Origin: CAVXDY01 sp963760715
GTDB lineage: Bacteria; Actinomycetota; Thermoleophilia; Miltoncostaeales; Miltoncostaeaceae
Length of the DNA: 64,000 nucleotides
Assembly (NCBI GenBank): GCA_963760715.1
Contig: CAVXDY010000003.1
Coordinates: 1,054,001-1,118,000, forward strand
Direction of reading: 5' to 3'
Shown here: one piece after another, positions 9,301 through 16,499 of the stretch
Position numbering within the stretch: position 1 is the stretch's first letter
How the letters are laid out: every line of letters begins with the position of its first letter
The notes under the pieces: model-generated
What the model saw: only the letters and a program-made list of their open reading frames with translations
What the model was told of the DNA's origin: nothing
Databases searched by the model: none
Made by a program: the position numbers and the translations under genes

Positions 9301-9954
9301 AACCCGGCCGGGGATTCCATCGCCACCGTGGGCTCCGACTACCTGGTTCGCGTCCGGCACGCCGACACGTCCGTGCAGCTGACGCTGCCGGGCACGCAAC
9401 AGCCGTTCGCGGTGGGCTTCATCCCCAATGGTGAGCTCGCGGTGGCCGGAGCCGGCGGGGTGTTCCTCTGGAGGGTCGGCGGGTGCCCGCGCGACGGCGC
9501 GTGCGACCCGTCGATCTCGCTGCTCACGCCGGGGGTCGTCAACCAGAGCATCGCCGTCAGCGGTGACGGTCGGATCGCGGCGGGAGGCAGCGACGGGATC
9601 ATCCGCGTCTGGGACCGCGTCCCGCCGGCTCGACCCTCGTCCCCGCCCGACCGGGCGCTCGCTGGGCACACGGGAGCGGTCTCGGGGCTCGGGTTCAGTT
9701 CCGACGGGGAGCTCCTCGCGAGCGCGGGCGTCGATGGGACGACCCGGGTGTGGGAGGCGGCCACCGGGGAGGTCCGGGGGGTGCTCCACGAGCACGGCGA
9801 CTCGGTGAACTCCGTCATGTTCACGAAGGACGGCCGCATCCTGAGCGGAAGCGACGACCGGACCGCGCGCATCTATGGTTGCCCGAGCTGCGGCGACCTC
9901 GACTCGGCCATCGCCCTCGGGCGGGGGCTCATGCCGAAGGCCTTCGGCCAGTGA
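6364..9954 (+). CDS. nSTAND ATPase with transmembrane helix and WD40 propellers
   Basis: 1196 residues. The N-terminus reads 'FFGRSRERRMV' followed by Walker A 'GPSGVGKTS' (55-63) and Walker B 'LVLDQFEE' (about 147-154), the hallmarks of nSTAND1-type NTPases. A winged-helix-like part ends near residue 440. A single hydrophobic segment (about 444-467) follows, then WD40 blades to the C-terminus with motifs like 'ASAGVDGTTRVWE' and 'SGSDDRTARIYG'. The architecture suggests a membrane-tethered sensor whose propellers recognise a trigger and whose ATPase relays the signal, here most simply to the coupled SIR2 protein. Start at 6364 is fixed by the 4-bp overlap; the longer frame upstream to 5635 is a shadow of the SIR2 gene. 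Confidence 0.9.
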   Translation: MSAGDPPGDAPPGDGPYRELRAFDLQDERLFFGRSRERRMVAANFLGSRLTLLYGPSGVGKTSLLRAGVAAELATRWRRRGARRQPILVVYPMRHHSWADPPLAGLMAAISEQLGETAGEPVRPWDGSRPAVNTLREWTGDGRRILLVLDQFEEYLRYHPAEEGEGSLAGELPRIVADPDLPVNVLIAIREDALARLDRFKATMPGLFDHYLRVDHLDEAAAREAIVKPLAAWGQMGGSGPTGIEDEEPLVRAVVDDDELSARAPRDRQGPPGSSSTAVRRIETPYLQLVMSRLWEAERDLGSPVLRVNTLTQRLGGPATIVNEHLAAAMRRLEREQGREATRLAGAAFGNLVTESGSKFALTAGELANAIREPEAEGAIAAALDVLCRPENRILRKVESAAGPDAARYELSHDVLGRAVQGWAAEEERRRLARARFRARRRAMVFAGLAAFMAVLLVVSLVAYAQLRDEKAATRSRQLASEAEATVDRDPVASLTGALAALDHPTPEAERALRLVEPEQRLRRQATLPKGVSDVSSDQRASLLLTAGASGLTLFERRSPRDPRPLTTAATYSASVSADGRLGVSGGAGGAKLWDLAACRASATGCRSSARLSLPPGASPDRVALAQGGVGGAAPRARYAAVTSTSYPPASYPSLSRVSVFDLRAPGCGAPSATRRRCRAVWVSRDLADVQGSIAFSSDGSMLAAGDGVGLVRLWRRTGPTWRGAARAGLVVTHESHSVGSLAFSPDGELGVATWKSAAIFDVARCGPRRGSCPAAARYPHPTWVQAIAFGAGGTRVATGDDDGVVRVWDRAGRGAPLVLHGNQGAVFGLRFGPGGALFSVSNDGAVRQWDVRRGEILTGSRMVLKGVAYAPAGGPGGPELAATVSEDRTVRLYDLGRCTGTPEDGRCLPVAERTLAETPMSVAFDPAGDRLVVGGSDGEARVLAVRRAARVGLWRDEVVPHADPSYPPSTRPVVSVAFNPAGDSIATVGSDYLVRVRHADTSVQLTLPGTQQPFAVGFIPNGELAVAGAGGVFLWRVGGCPRDGACDPSISLLTPGVVNQSIAVSGDGRIAAGGSDGIIRVWDRVPPARPSSPPDRALAGHTGAVSGLGFSSDGELLASAGVDGTTRVWEAATGEVRGVLHEHGDSVNSVMFTKDGRILSGSDDRTARIYGCPSCGDLDSAIALGRGLMPKAFGQ

Positions 9955-9991
9955 TGGGGGACATCGCGATGAACGGGAGGGACGAGGCGGG

Positions 9992-12900
9992 ATGGCGGAC
10001 GTGACCTCCGGCCAGACCGGGAGCCCGGGGCTGGATCGCATCCAGGCGGCCCTCGACCGCGGCGACGTGGCCGACGCCCGGAAGGCCCTGCTCGAGCTCA
10101 CGCCCGAGGAGTCCGAGCTGCTGAGCGCGCAGATCGGCGAGCCCGCGCTGCGGCGCGCCCAGGACACCGCCGGCCGCGGACCGCGACGGGCGAAGCTCGG
10201 CAAGGTGCTGGTGCTGCCCGGGGTGATGGGCTCGATGCTCGACGTCACCGATCCCCGCGGCGACACGGACCGCGTCTGGACGAACTACGCGCGATTGATC
10301 TCCGGCCGCCTCGGCGACCTCGCGCTCACGCCGGCCGGCGATCCGGCGGTCCCCGGCACCCAGGTGCGGACCGCGGGGATCCACCAGGGGGGGTACCTCC
10401 CCCTGCTGATGGAGCTCGACACGCGGTGGGAGGTGCGCTCCTTCGCATACGACTGGCGGGAGTCGCTCGACCGCAGCGCGGCGCGGCTGGACGGTGAGCT
10501 GCGGGCGTTCGGCGCCGGGGGCGCCGTGCACATCGTCGCGCACTCGATGGGCGGGCTGGTGTCGCGGACGTTCGCCGCCCTCTTCGCCGAGACGTGGAAG
10601 TCGATCGATGATCCCGACGCGCACGCGCGCGGCGGCCGGCTGGTGATGCTGGGCACGCCCAACCGCGGCTCGTTCGACATGGCCCGCGCCCTGGTGGGCG
10701 CGGACCCGCTGGTGCGGCGCCTGGCGCTGGCCGACCTCCTGCACGACCTCGACGAGGTGCTGGCGATCCTCGCGACCTTCCCCGGCCTCGCCCACATGCT
10801 GCCCTCCCCTACCGCGCAGATCCCCGACAGCGCGCACGCGAGCCTCTACGACGAGTCCACCTGGGGGCGGCATCCGGTGGTTCAGGAGCTCCTCGACGCC
10901 GCCCGGGCCGCGCACACCCGGCTGGAGACGACGATCGACCCCGAGCGGCTCGTCTACGTCGCGGGCTACAACCGGGCGACGCCCTATCGCGTGCGCATCG
11001 ACAAACCGGGGGCCTTCTCGTTCCAGGAGACCCGCGACGGGGACGGGCGCGTCCCCCACGAGCTCGGGCTGCTCGACGGGGTCGCCACGTACTGGGTCGA
11101 CGCGACCCACGGCGACCTGGCGAAGAGCGACGGCGTGCTCGACGCCATCGCCGACCTGCTTCAGCGGGGTGCGACCGACCGGCTGCCGGCCACCCGCCCG
11201 CAGGCGCGGGGCGCCGTGCGCGGAGGCTGGGTGCGCGCGGCCCGGATGGAGACCGCCGAGGCCGAGGGCGATGCGGAGGTGGCGGCGATCAGCGGGGCCG
11301 CGCGGGGGCGTTCCCGAGGGGACCGGCCGCGTCTGACCCCGAAGGAGGCGGTGAAGCTGGACGACCTCATCCTGGGTGACTACCTGGGGCGTGGAGGCGA
11401 GGCCCCCGCCGAGGCGTCGTCACCGCCGGCCCCTCCGCGCGGCGGGGGGAGGCCCAAGCCGCTCGTGCCGCTCCCCGTGGACGTGGTGTGGGGGGACGTC
11501 ACGCTCGTGAAGGCCGACGTCTACGTGGCCGGGCACTACATGGGCGTCATCCCGCAGAACGCCGAGCTCGCGCTCGACAAGGTCGTCTCCGGCATCCCGC
11601 ATGGCGGGGACTACACCCGCTCGGATCTCGTCATCACCCAGCAGGCCCTGCGGGGGATGTTCCGCGGAGCGCTCGGCGAGATCTCCTTCTTCCCGTGGGG
11701 CCACACCCGCGGTCGCGGAAAGCTCGTGGCCATCGCGGGGATGGGACACCCCGGCACGTACAGCCTCCAGGCTCAGCGCCGGCTGATGCGCGAGCTCGCC
11801 TTCGCCGTCGGCGCGCTGCGGAACATCAAGCACGTCGCCATGGTCATGATCGGTTCCGGCGAGGGCACCCTCAGCATCACCGAGGCGGTCCGCGGGCTCG
11901 TGGAGGGGATCGGCGAGGCCCTCCTCGATTCCGGGGCGCAGATCGCGCCCATGCAGAGGCTGACCATCGCGGAGATGAGCCGTCAGCGCGCGATCGAGGT
12001 CCATGCCGCGCTGCGCGACGCGGCGCTCGCCGTGGACGAGGAGGCGAAGACCCGCCCCGACAGCGTCGCCGTGAGGTTCAGGGTGGGCGAGGAGCCCCTG
12101 TCGGGCCAGGGCGGACGGGTGTCCCAGGAGGAGGCCCTCGCGCTTCTCGTTGACGCGGGCCTGAGCGCGGCGCGGTCCCGACCCTCCTCGCGCATGAGCC
12201 AGGCCCTCGAGACCCTGACCGGCCAGATCCCGACCACCGACGGATTGCGCGACGCGGTGCGCGCGGGAGTGCGCGAGGCGGGGAAGAGGGAAAAGACTCC
12301 GGCACCGGATGCGGAGCCCGAGGAGCGGCTCCCCCGGTTCCTCGTGGAGCGGCGGCCGGAGAAGGACGCGAAGGGAGATCTCCCGGTGCGCATCTCCTTC
12401 TGGGCGGACGAGCGGGCCGTGCGGGTGGCGGCGATCCACTCCTCGGCGACGGTTCCCGAACGGGTACTCCGCGTGCAGCCGGCGATGATCGACGACCTCG
12501 TCGGGCGCCTCGCCGATCCCGCGCCCGACCGGGCCGGCCGGCTGTCGGACTTCCTCGGGCGCTTCCTCATCCCCCCGGACTTCCGCGGGCTTCTCCAATC
12601 GGACTCCTTCGTGTTCGAGCTGGACCGGCCGATGGCCCGGATGCAGTGGGAGCTGCTGGCGTACGAGCCGGGCAGCCGCAAGGAGCCCCTCGCCGTGCGA
12701 GCCCGGATCGCCCGCCAGCTGCGCACGACCTACAGCCCGCCGCCGATGCCCCCCGCCCGCCCGGGCGGCGGTCTTCGGGCGCTGGTCATCGGCGACCCGG
12801 GCGATCCGGCGCAGCGCATGGATCTCCCCGGCGCGCGGCACGAGGCCCTCGCCGTGACGCGGCTGCTGCGGGAGCGGCTCGGGAAGGACAATGTCGACGC

Positions 12901-13465
12901 GCTCATCGGCGCGCCGAGCGTCCCCCGGACCGGCGACCTGCGCGACATCCCTCCCGCCGACTGGATCGACGTGCTCGGCCGTCTGGCCAAGGGCGGGTAC
13001 GACCTCGTCCACTACGCCGGCCACGGCGACTTCGACCCCGTGGATCCCACCAGGGCCGGCTGGCTGTTCGCCGGCGGGCTCATCACATCCGGCGAGATCG
13101 AGCGGCTCGACGACGTTCCGGCGATCGTCGTCGCCAACGCCTGCCTGTCGTCTCAGACCGCCCAGAAGGAGACGGCCGGAGCCGCCCTCCTCCCGAGCAT
13201 CGCGGACGAGTTCTTCAAGCTCGGGGTGCGCAACTACATCGGGACCGCCTGGGAGGTGAACGATCTCGGAGCCGAGCGGTTCGCCACCACCCTCTACGCT
13301 GCGCTCCTGCCCGGGTCGGGCCCCGGCGTGTCGGTGGGCAAGGCGGTGCAGGTCGCCCGGAACGAGCTCTGGAAGAACGAGGACCGGTTCGGGGCCCTCT
13401 GGGCGGCGTACCAGCACTACGGGGACCCCGCCGCCGAGGCCGTGCTCCCTCCCGTCAGCACCTGA
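9992..13465 (+). CDS. Alpha/beta hydrolase fused to CHAT (caspase-like) protease
   Basis: 1157 residues with three parts. Residues 65-400 form an LCAT/lipase-like alpha/beta hydrolase: 'VLVLPGVMGSMLD', nucleophile elbow 'VAHSMGGLVSR' with Ser185, and a late 'DATHGDLAKS' that may carry the catalytic His. Residues about 490-650 ('VVWGDVTLVKADVYV', 'MVMIGSGEGTL') look like a macro/leucyl-aminopeptidase-N-like Rossmann region; this is a weak call. The C-terminus is a CHAT protease with 'LVHYAGHGDF' (His1011) and 'VVANACLSS' (Cys1051). CHAT proteases execute cleavage in systems such as Craspase/gRAMP and STAND-linked modules. The gene follows the STAND gene by 37 bp with GAGGCGGG before ATG 9992. 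It may be a second effector of the same sensor. Confidence 0.87.
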   Translation: MADVTSGQTGSPGLDRIQAALDRGDVADARKALLELTPEESELLSAQIGEPALRRAQDTAGRGPRRAKLGKVLVLPGVMGSMLDVTDPRGDTDRVWTNYARLISGRLGDLALTPAGDPAVPGTQVRTAGIHQGGYLPLLMELDTRWEVRSFAYDWRESLDRSAARLDGELRAFGAGGAVHIVAHSMGGLVSRTFAALFAETWKSIDDPDAHARGGRLVMLGTPNRGSFDMARALVGADPLVRRLALADLLHDLDEVLAILATFPGLAHMLPSPTAQIPDSAHASLYDESTWGRHPVVQELLDAARAAHTRLETTIDPERLVYVAGYNRATPYRVRIDKPGAFSFQETRDGDGRVPHELGLLDGVATYWVDATHGDLAKSDGVLDAIADLLQRGATDRLPATRPQARGAVRGGWVRAARMETAEAEGDAEVAAISGAARGRSRGDRPRLTPKEAVKLDDLILGDYLGRGGEAPAEASSPPAPPRGGGRPKPLVPLPVDVVWGDVTLVKADVYVAGHYMGVIPQNAELALDKVVSGIPHGGDYTRSDLVITQQALRGMFRGALGEISFFPWGHTRGRGKLVAIAGMGHPGTYSLQAQRRLMRELAFAVGALRNIKHVAMVMIGSGEGTLSITEAVRGLVEGIGEALLDSGAQIAPMQRLTIAEMSRQRAIEVHAALRDAALAVDEEAKTRPDSVAVRFRVGEEPLSGQGGRVSQEEALALLVDAGLSAARSRPSSRMSQALETLTGQIPTTDGLRDAVRAGVREAGKREKTPAPDAEPEERLPRFLVERRPEKDAKGDLPVRISFWADERAVRVAAIHSSATVPERVLRVQPAMIDDLVGRLADPAPDRAGRLSDFLGRFLIPPDFRGLLQSDSFVFELDRPMARMQWELLAYEPGSRKEPLAVRARIARQLRTTYSPPPMPPARPGGGLRALVIGDPGDPAQRMDLPGARHEALAVTRLLRERLGKDNVDALIGAPSVPRTGDLRDIPPADWIDVLGRLAKGGYDLVHYAGHGDFDPVDPTRAGWLFAGGLITSGEIERLDDVPAIVVANACLSSQTAQKETAGAALLPSIADEFFKLGVRNYIGTAWEVNDLGAERFATTLYAALLPGSGPGVSVGKAVQVARNELWKNEDRFGALWAAYQHYGDPAAEAVLPPVST

Positions 13466-13483
13466 GCCGCGGCGACCGGGACC

Positions 13484-13921
13484 TCATCGGCCCAGCTCGA
13501 CCTCGATCGCGGCGACGAGCGCTTCGGCGTGGGCAAGGATGTCGGTGACGTCGTCCGGCTCGACCATCAGCGCGTCGTACTGCGACTGGTTTCGAAGTTG
13601 CCGAAGGTCGTCGAACGCCTCGACATGGCCCTCCACTCCCCGGTCGCGGAGCGCCACGAGCGCGTACCGACCGGTGCGGTAATGGTGCCCCTTGCCCGTC
13701 GTCGCTCGGTACCCGGTGGCGCGCATGTGCGCCGAAAAGGCCTTTCGCATCGCGTCGTAGGCCAGCGCGAAGGCACCCGTCGGGTCGCCTCCCGCGATGA
13801 GGACCGCGCTCTCCACGTGAGCCCGCGCGGCCCGGAGTTCCTGGCGAGCGGTGTCGGGGTCGGGGTCGGCCCGCTCGATCACTCCCTCATTGATGAGCAC
13901 GTCGAGCGCGGCCTTGCTCAC
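13484..13921 (-). CDS. HEPN-domain protein (HepT-like toxin candidate)
   Basis: 145 residues, mostly helical and typical of HEPN four-helix bundles, with the motif region 'DDLRQLRNQSQYDAL'. HepT toxins usually carry Rx4-6H; here Arg is followed by N-Q-S-Q-Y, so the His of the ribonuclease motif appears replaced by Tyr. The ATG at 13921 overlaps the stop of the upstream nucleotidyltransferase by 4 bp, the standard MNT/HEPN arrangement. In this family the nucleotidyltransferase can AMPylate a Tyr near the HEPN motif. Whether this one is an active RNase is doubtful from the sequence. It is convergent with the CHAT gene, 18 bp away. Confidence 0.8.
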   Translation of the reverse strand: MSKAALDVLINEGVIERADPDPDTARQELRAARAHVESAVLIAGGDPTGAFALAYDAMRKAFSAHMRATGYRATTGKGHHYRTGRYALVALRDRGVEGHVEAFDDLRQLRNQSQYDALMVEPDDVTDILAHAEALVAAIEVELGR

Positions 13922-14517
13922 CGCGCATCGTCACCCGCGCGGGCGAGGTCGACCTCCACCAGGGGTCCGCGCTGCACCTGACGCACGAACCCGTCGGCCG
14001 CGTCTCGCCAGCGCTCCACCGGAACGATCGTGGCGTTGACCTCCCGCCCGAGGCGCTCGGTCAAGGCCCTCGCGACCCGGGAGACCGCCCCGCGCGACGG
14101 CCGCCCGACCACCATCACATCGAGGTCGGCCGGCTCGGGGCCCGCCTCACCCAGATAGCGGGCCGCCCAGGAGCCGAAGAGGAACGCCTGCTCCACCCCG
14201 GGCACCTCGGCTAGCGCTGGTCCCACCAGGGCCGCGGGACCGAACGCCTTCAGGAGCAACCCATGAAGCTCGGGGTAGTAGAGCGACTCCGTGTTCGGCT
14301 GAAGCAGGCGTTGCCGCCCGATGCGCTGCGAACGAACGAGGCCGGCTCGCTCGAGCCGGTCGGCCTCCCGGGTGAGACCTCCCGCATCCAAATTGAGCTC
14401 GCGGGCGATCTCGGCGATCGGCGCGGGCCGGTTCGGCGCGAGATACACACGAGCGAGCAGCCTGCCCTGGCCCTCCGAGCGGAACAGCGGCAGAAGCGGT
14501 GGAGCTTCCGTACGCAC
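13918..14517 (-). CDS. Winged-helix-MNT nucleotidyltransferase (antitoxin candidate)
   Basis: 199 residues. The N-terminal winged helix ('APIAEIARELNLDAGGLTREADRLERAGL', residues about 30-65, described here in part) is followed by a minimal nucleotidyltransferase: 'AFLFGSWAARYLGE' then 'PADLDVMVVG', i.e. the GSx10-13DxD signature. Paired MNT/HEPN systems use the MNT protein as antitoxin by AMPylating the HEPN toxin; the fused DNA-binding domain would permit autoregulation. Start chosen at GTG 14517, which has GAGGAG eight bases upstream; the longer frame to 14979 runs antisense to the sigma-factor gene and is rejected. It overlaps the HEPN gene by 4 bp. Confidence 0.8.
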   Translation of the reverse strand: MRTEAPPLLPLFRSEGQGRLLARVYLAPNRPAPIAEIARELNLDAGGLTREADRLERAGLVRSQRIGRQRLLQPNTESLYYPELHGLLLKAFGPAALVGPALAEVPGVEQAFLFGSWAARYLGEAGPEPADLDVMVVGRPSRGAVSRVARALTERLGREVNATIVPVERWRDAADGFVRQVQRGPLVEVDLARAGDDAR

Positions 14518-14738
14518 GAGGTTGTCTCCTCGATTGCCTGCCTGAACGTCAACGGTAGCTGACGGATAGACATTCCAGACGCCTGGGCGAGATCCTGCAG
14601 GCTCACGGGAAGGTTCGGGGCGCCCCGAGCGTCCTCTGGTTTGTGACCCTGCGTTCCGAGCCGGCCCCGACCGCCGCCATCGCCCTGGAGACCCCGCCCT
14701 CCGGCGCGGGCACCCGGCCCGGTCGTAGAGTGCTCCAC

Positions 14739-15272
14739 GTGAGCGATGGGGACCCCTCGGCGTCGCTGCATCGACTCGACCCTGCCCGCCTGGGCGACCA
14801 CGTGGACCGGCTGTTCCGGGCGGCATGGGCGCTGTGCGGCCGGCGCGAGGATGCCGAGGACCTCGTGCAGGAGACCTATGCGCTCGTGCTGGCCCGGCCG
14901 CGCTGGCTGCGCCGCGACGACGACCTCGGCTACCTGCTGCGGGTGCTGCGCAACACCCACGTGAGCCGCCTGCGCGCAAACCGGCGGCGGCCCGCCGAGG
15001 TGCCGCTGGAGGATCACGACGAGGCCATCAGCCACCTGGTGGCGTGGGATCCCGAGGCCGCGATCGAGGCGGGAGCGTTGTTCGCCACCATCGCGCGGCT
15101 CCCCGCGGCGTTCCGTGAGGCGCTCGTTGCCGTGGACATCGTCGGTCTCTCGTACCGCGAGGCCGGCTCCGCGCTCGGCGTGGGCGAGTCCACCATCACC
15201 ACGCGGCTCCACCGCGCCCGGGCGCGCGTGGCATCCGAGCTGGTGCGGCCCTCGACGGTGACCCATGCCTGA
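14739..15272 (+). CDS. ECF RNA polymerase sigma factor
   Basis: 177 residues. Region 2 includes 'GRREDAEDLVQETY' and 'YLLRVLRNTHVSRLR'; region 4 has the helix-turn-helix 'LSYREAGSALGVGESTITTRLHRAR' (written in part). It is therefore a sigma-70 family group 4 (ECF) factor directing core polymerase to stress promoters. GTG 14739 is preferred because the family starts close to 'LHRLDPARLGDHVDRLF'; 32 extra codons upstream to 14643 look non-coding. The next gene starts 8 bp before the sigma stop and encodes a membrane protein, which is the normal sigma/anti-sigma arrangement. The trigger is not evident from the sequence. Confidence 0.85.
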   Translation: MSDGDPSASLHRLDPARLGDHVDRLFRAAWALCGRREDAEDLVQETYALVLARPRWLRRDDDLGYLLRVLRNTHVSRLRANRRRPAEVPLEDHDEAISHLVAWDPEAAIEAGALFATIARLPAAFREALVAVDIVGLSYREAGSALGVGESTITTRLHRARARVASELVRPSTVTHA

Positions 15273-15924
15273 GCACGACACCACCGGCAGCGAGCGGATC
15301 GGGGCGGCGATCCGCGCCGCGTCCGCTCAGGTGGGCGCGTCTGACGACCTGCGGGCGAGGATCACCCAGGACCGGCTGCGCGGCGCGGACGCGCGCCGCC
15401 GGCGGTTCCGGCCCGCCGTGCTGGCCGCCGGCGGCGCGCTCGTCGCCCTCGTGGTCGCCCTGGCGATCGTGCTGGCGCCCGGCTCCCCGGGAGCGCCGTC
15501 CGTGGCGGATGCCGCCGGGGTTGCGCTGAGCGGGCCCACCCGGCCGGCCCCGGCGGTCAACCGGAGCGATCCGCGCTTCGTCCGAGCGTCCCTCGCCGGC
15601 GTCCGCTTCCCGAACTACGCCTACGACTCACGCTGGGGAACGGTGGGCGGGCGGACCGACACGGTGGCCCAGCGGCCGACGCAGACCGTGGTGTACGGGC
15701 TCGGATCGGTCCGGGTGGGCTACACGATCGTCAACGGGCAGCCGCTGAAGGCGCCCCCCGGCGCGCGCGGCGCGGATGCCGACGGCACGCCCGTGTGGGT
15801 CGCGAGCCTGCACGGCGCGCTCGTGGTGAGCTGGGAGCGCGCAGGGCACACCTGCGTGCTCGCCTCCCGCTCGGCCACGCTGCCCCAGATGCTGCGCTTC
15901 GTCGCCTGGCGCGACGAGGCGTAG
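15265..15924 (+). CDS. Putative membrane anti-sigma factor
   Basis: 219 residues: a short cytoplasmic N-terminus (1-50), one transmembrane helix (about 51-71, 'AVLAAGGALVALVVALAIVL' region) and an extracytoplasmic domain with no recognised family. The outer part contains 'FPNYAYDSRWGTVGGRTD' and a single Cys in 'GHTCVLAS'. It overlaps the ECF sigma gene by 8 bp, so co-translation and sequestration of the sigma factor at the membrane are likely. No zinc-binding HxxxCxxC anti-sigma motif is present, so the call rests on topology and position. Confidence 0.7.
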   Translation: MPEHDTTGSERIGAAIRAASAQVGASDDLRARITQDRLRGADARRRRFRPAVLAAGGALVALVVALAIVLAPGSPGAPSVADAAGVALSGPTRPAPAVNRSDPRFVRASLAGVRFPNYAYDSRWGTVGGRTDTVAQRPTQTVVYGLGSVRVGYTIVNGQPLKAPPGARGADADGTPVWVASLHGALVVSWERAGHTCVLASRSATLPQMLRFVAWRDEA

Positions 15925-15936
15925 CACCCGGGAGGA

Positions 15937-15961
15937 GCGGGGCTCGCCGCAGCGGCCCCGC
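15937..15961. terminator. GC hairpin between convergent genes
   Basis: A perfect 7-bp stem, GCGGGGC at 15937-15943 and GCCCCGC at 15955-15961, with an 11-base loop. It lies in the 39-bp gap between the converging anti-sigma and cupredoxin genes. No U-tract follows, so a bidirectional terminator is plausible but unproven. Confidence 0.4.
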
Positions 15962-15963
15962 GG

Positions 15964-16413
15964 TCAGCTGACGACGAGCGTGCCCTTCATGCCGGCCTGC
16001 TTGTGGCCGGGGACGGGGCAGTAGAAGCTGTACGTGCCCGGCTTCAGCGTCAGGGTGTCGGTCAACTTACCGCCCGGCTGGACCGTCGGACCGTCCTGGT
16101 CAACGCCGTTCCCCTCGACCGCGATGCCGTGGGACACGCCGCTGGTCAACGGGTTGTTCATGACCACGGTGACCGTGCCCGCGGTCGCCGTGAGCTTCGT
16201 CGTGTCGAACTTCAGGGCGCCGTTGGGATCGGCGGAGAGCGTGACCGTCAACGCCGGCCCCGCGGGGGCGGTCAACGCCGCGGGGGCGGCGGCGGTCGTC
16301 GCGGCGGTCGTGGTGCTCGCCGACGAGCTCGAGTTGCCGCCGCACGCGGCGAGCCCGAGCACGCCGGCGGTCGCCAGCGCCGCGGCCGCGAGACGGGGGG
16401 TCTGAATCCGCAC
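15964..16413 (-). CDS. Cupredoxin-domain lipoprotein
   Basis: 149 residues. A signal peptide ends in the lipobox 'LAAC' (Cys24), followed by a Ser/Thr/Ala-rich linker. The rest is a cupredoxin-like beta sandwich with the copper-site residues of blue copper proteins: His95 in 'VSHGIAVEG', then Cys132, His137 and Met142 in 'YCPVPGHKQAGMKG'. It should be an exported, lipid-anchored electron carrier or copper-binding protein. GTG 16413 has GGAGGAGG six bases upstream and gives a clean signal peptide; the longer frame to 16503 lacks one. It runs convergent to the sigma/anti-sigma operon. Confidence 0.85.
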   Translation of the reverse strand: MRIQTPRLAAAALATAGVLGLAACGGNSSSSASTTTAATTAAAPAALTAPAGPALTVTLSADPNGALKFDTTKLTATAGTVTVVMNNPLTSGVSHGIAVEGNGVDQDGPTVQPGGKLTDTLTLKPGTYSFYCPVPGHKQAGMKGTLVVS

Positions 16414-16499
16414 GGGGTCCTCCTCCAATTGGTGTCGCACTGGACGACGCCGTGAGGAGGGCGATCCTTCCCGTCCGGCCATCCGGCTCCTGCGCGCGC

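Noticed and set aside
8596..10266. Long − strand open frame (556 codons)
   Set aside because: It is antisense to the WD40 region, His/Arg/Pro-rich, with no motif or start signal; a GC-rich shadow.
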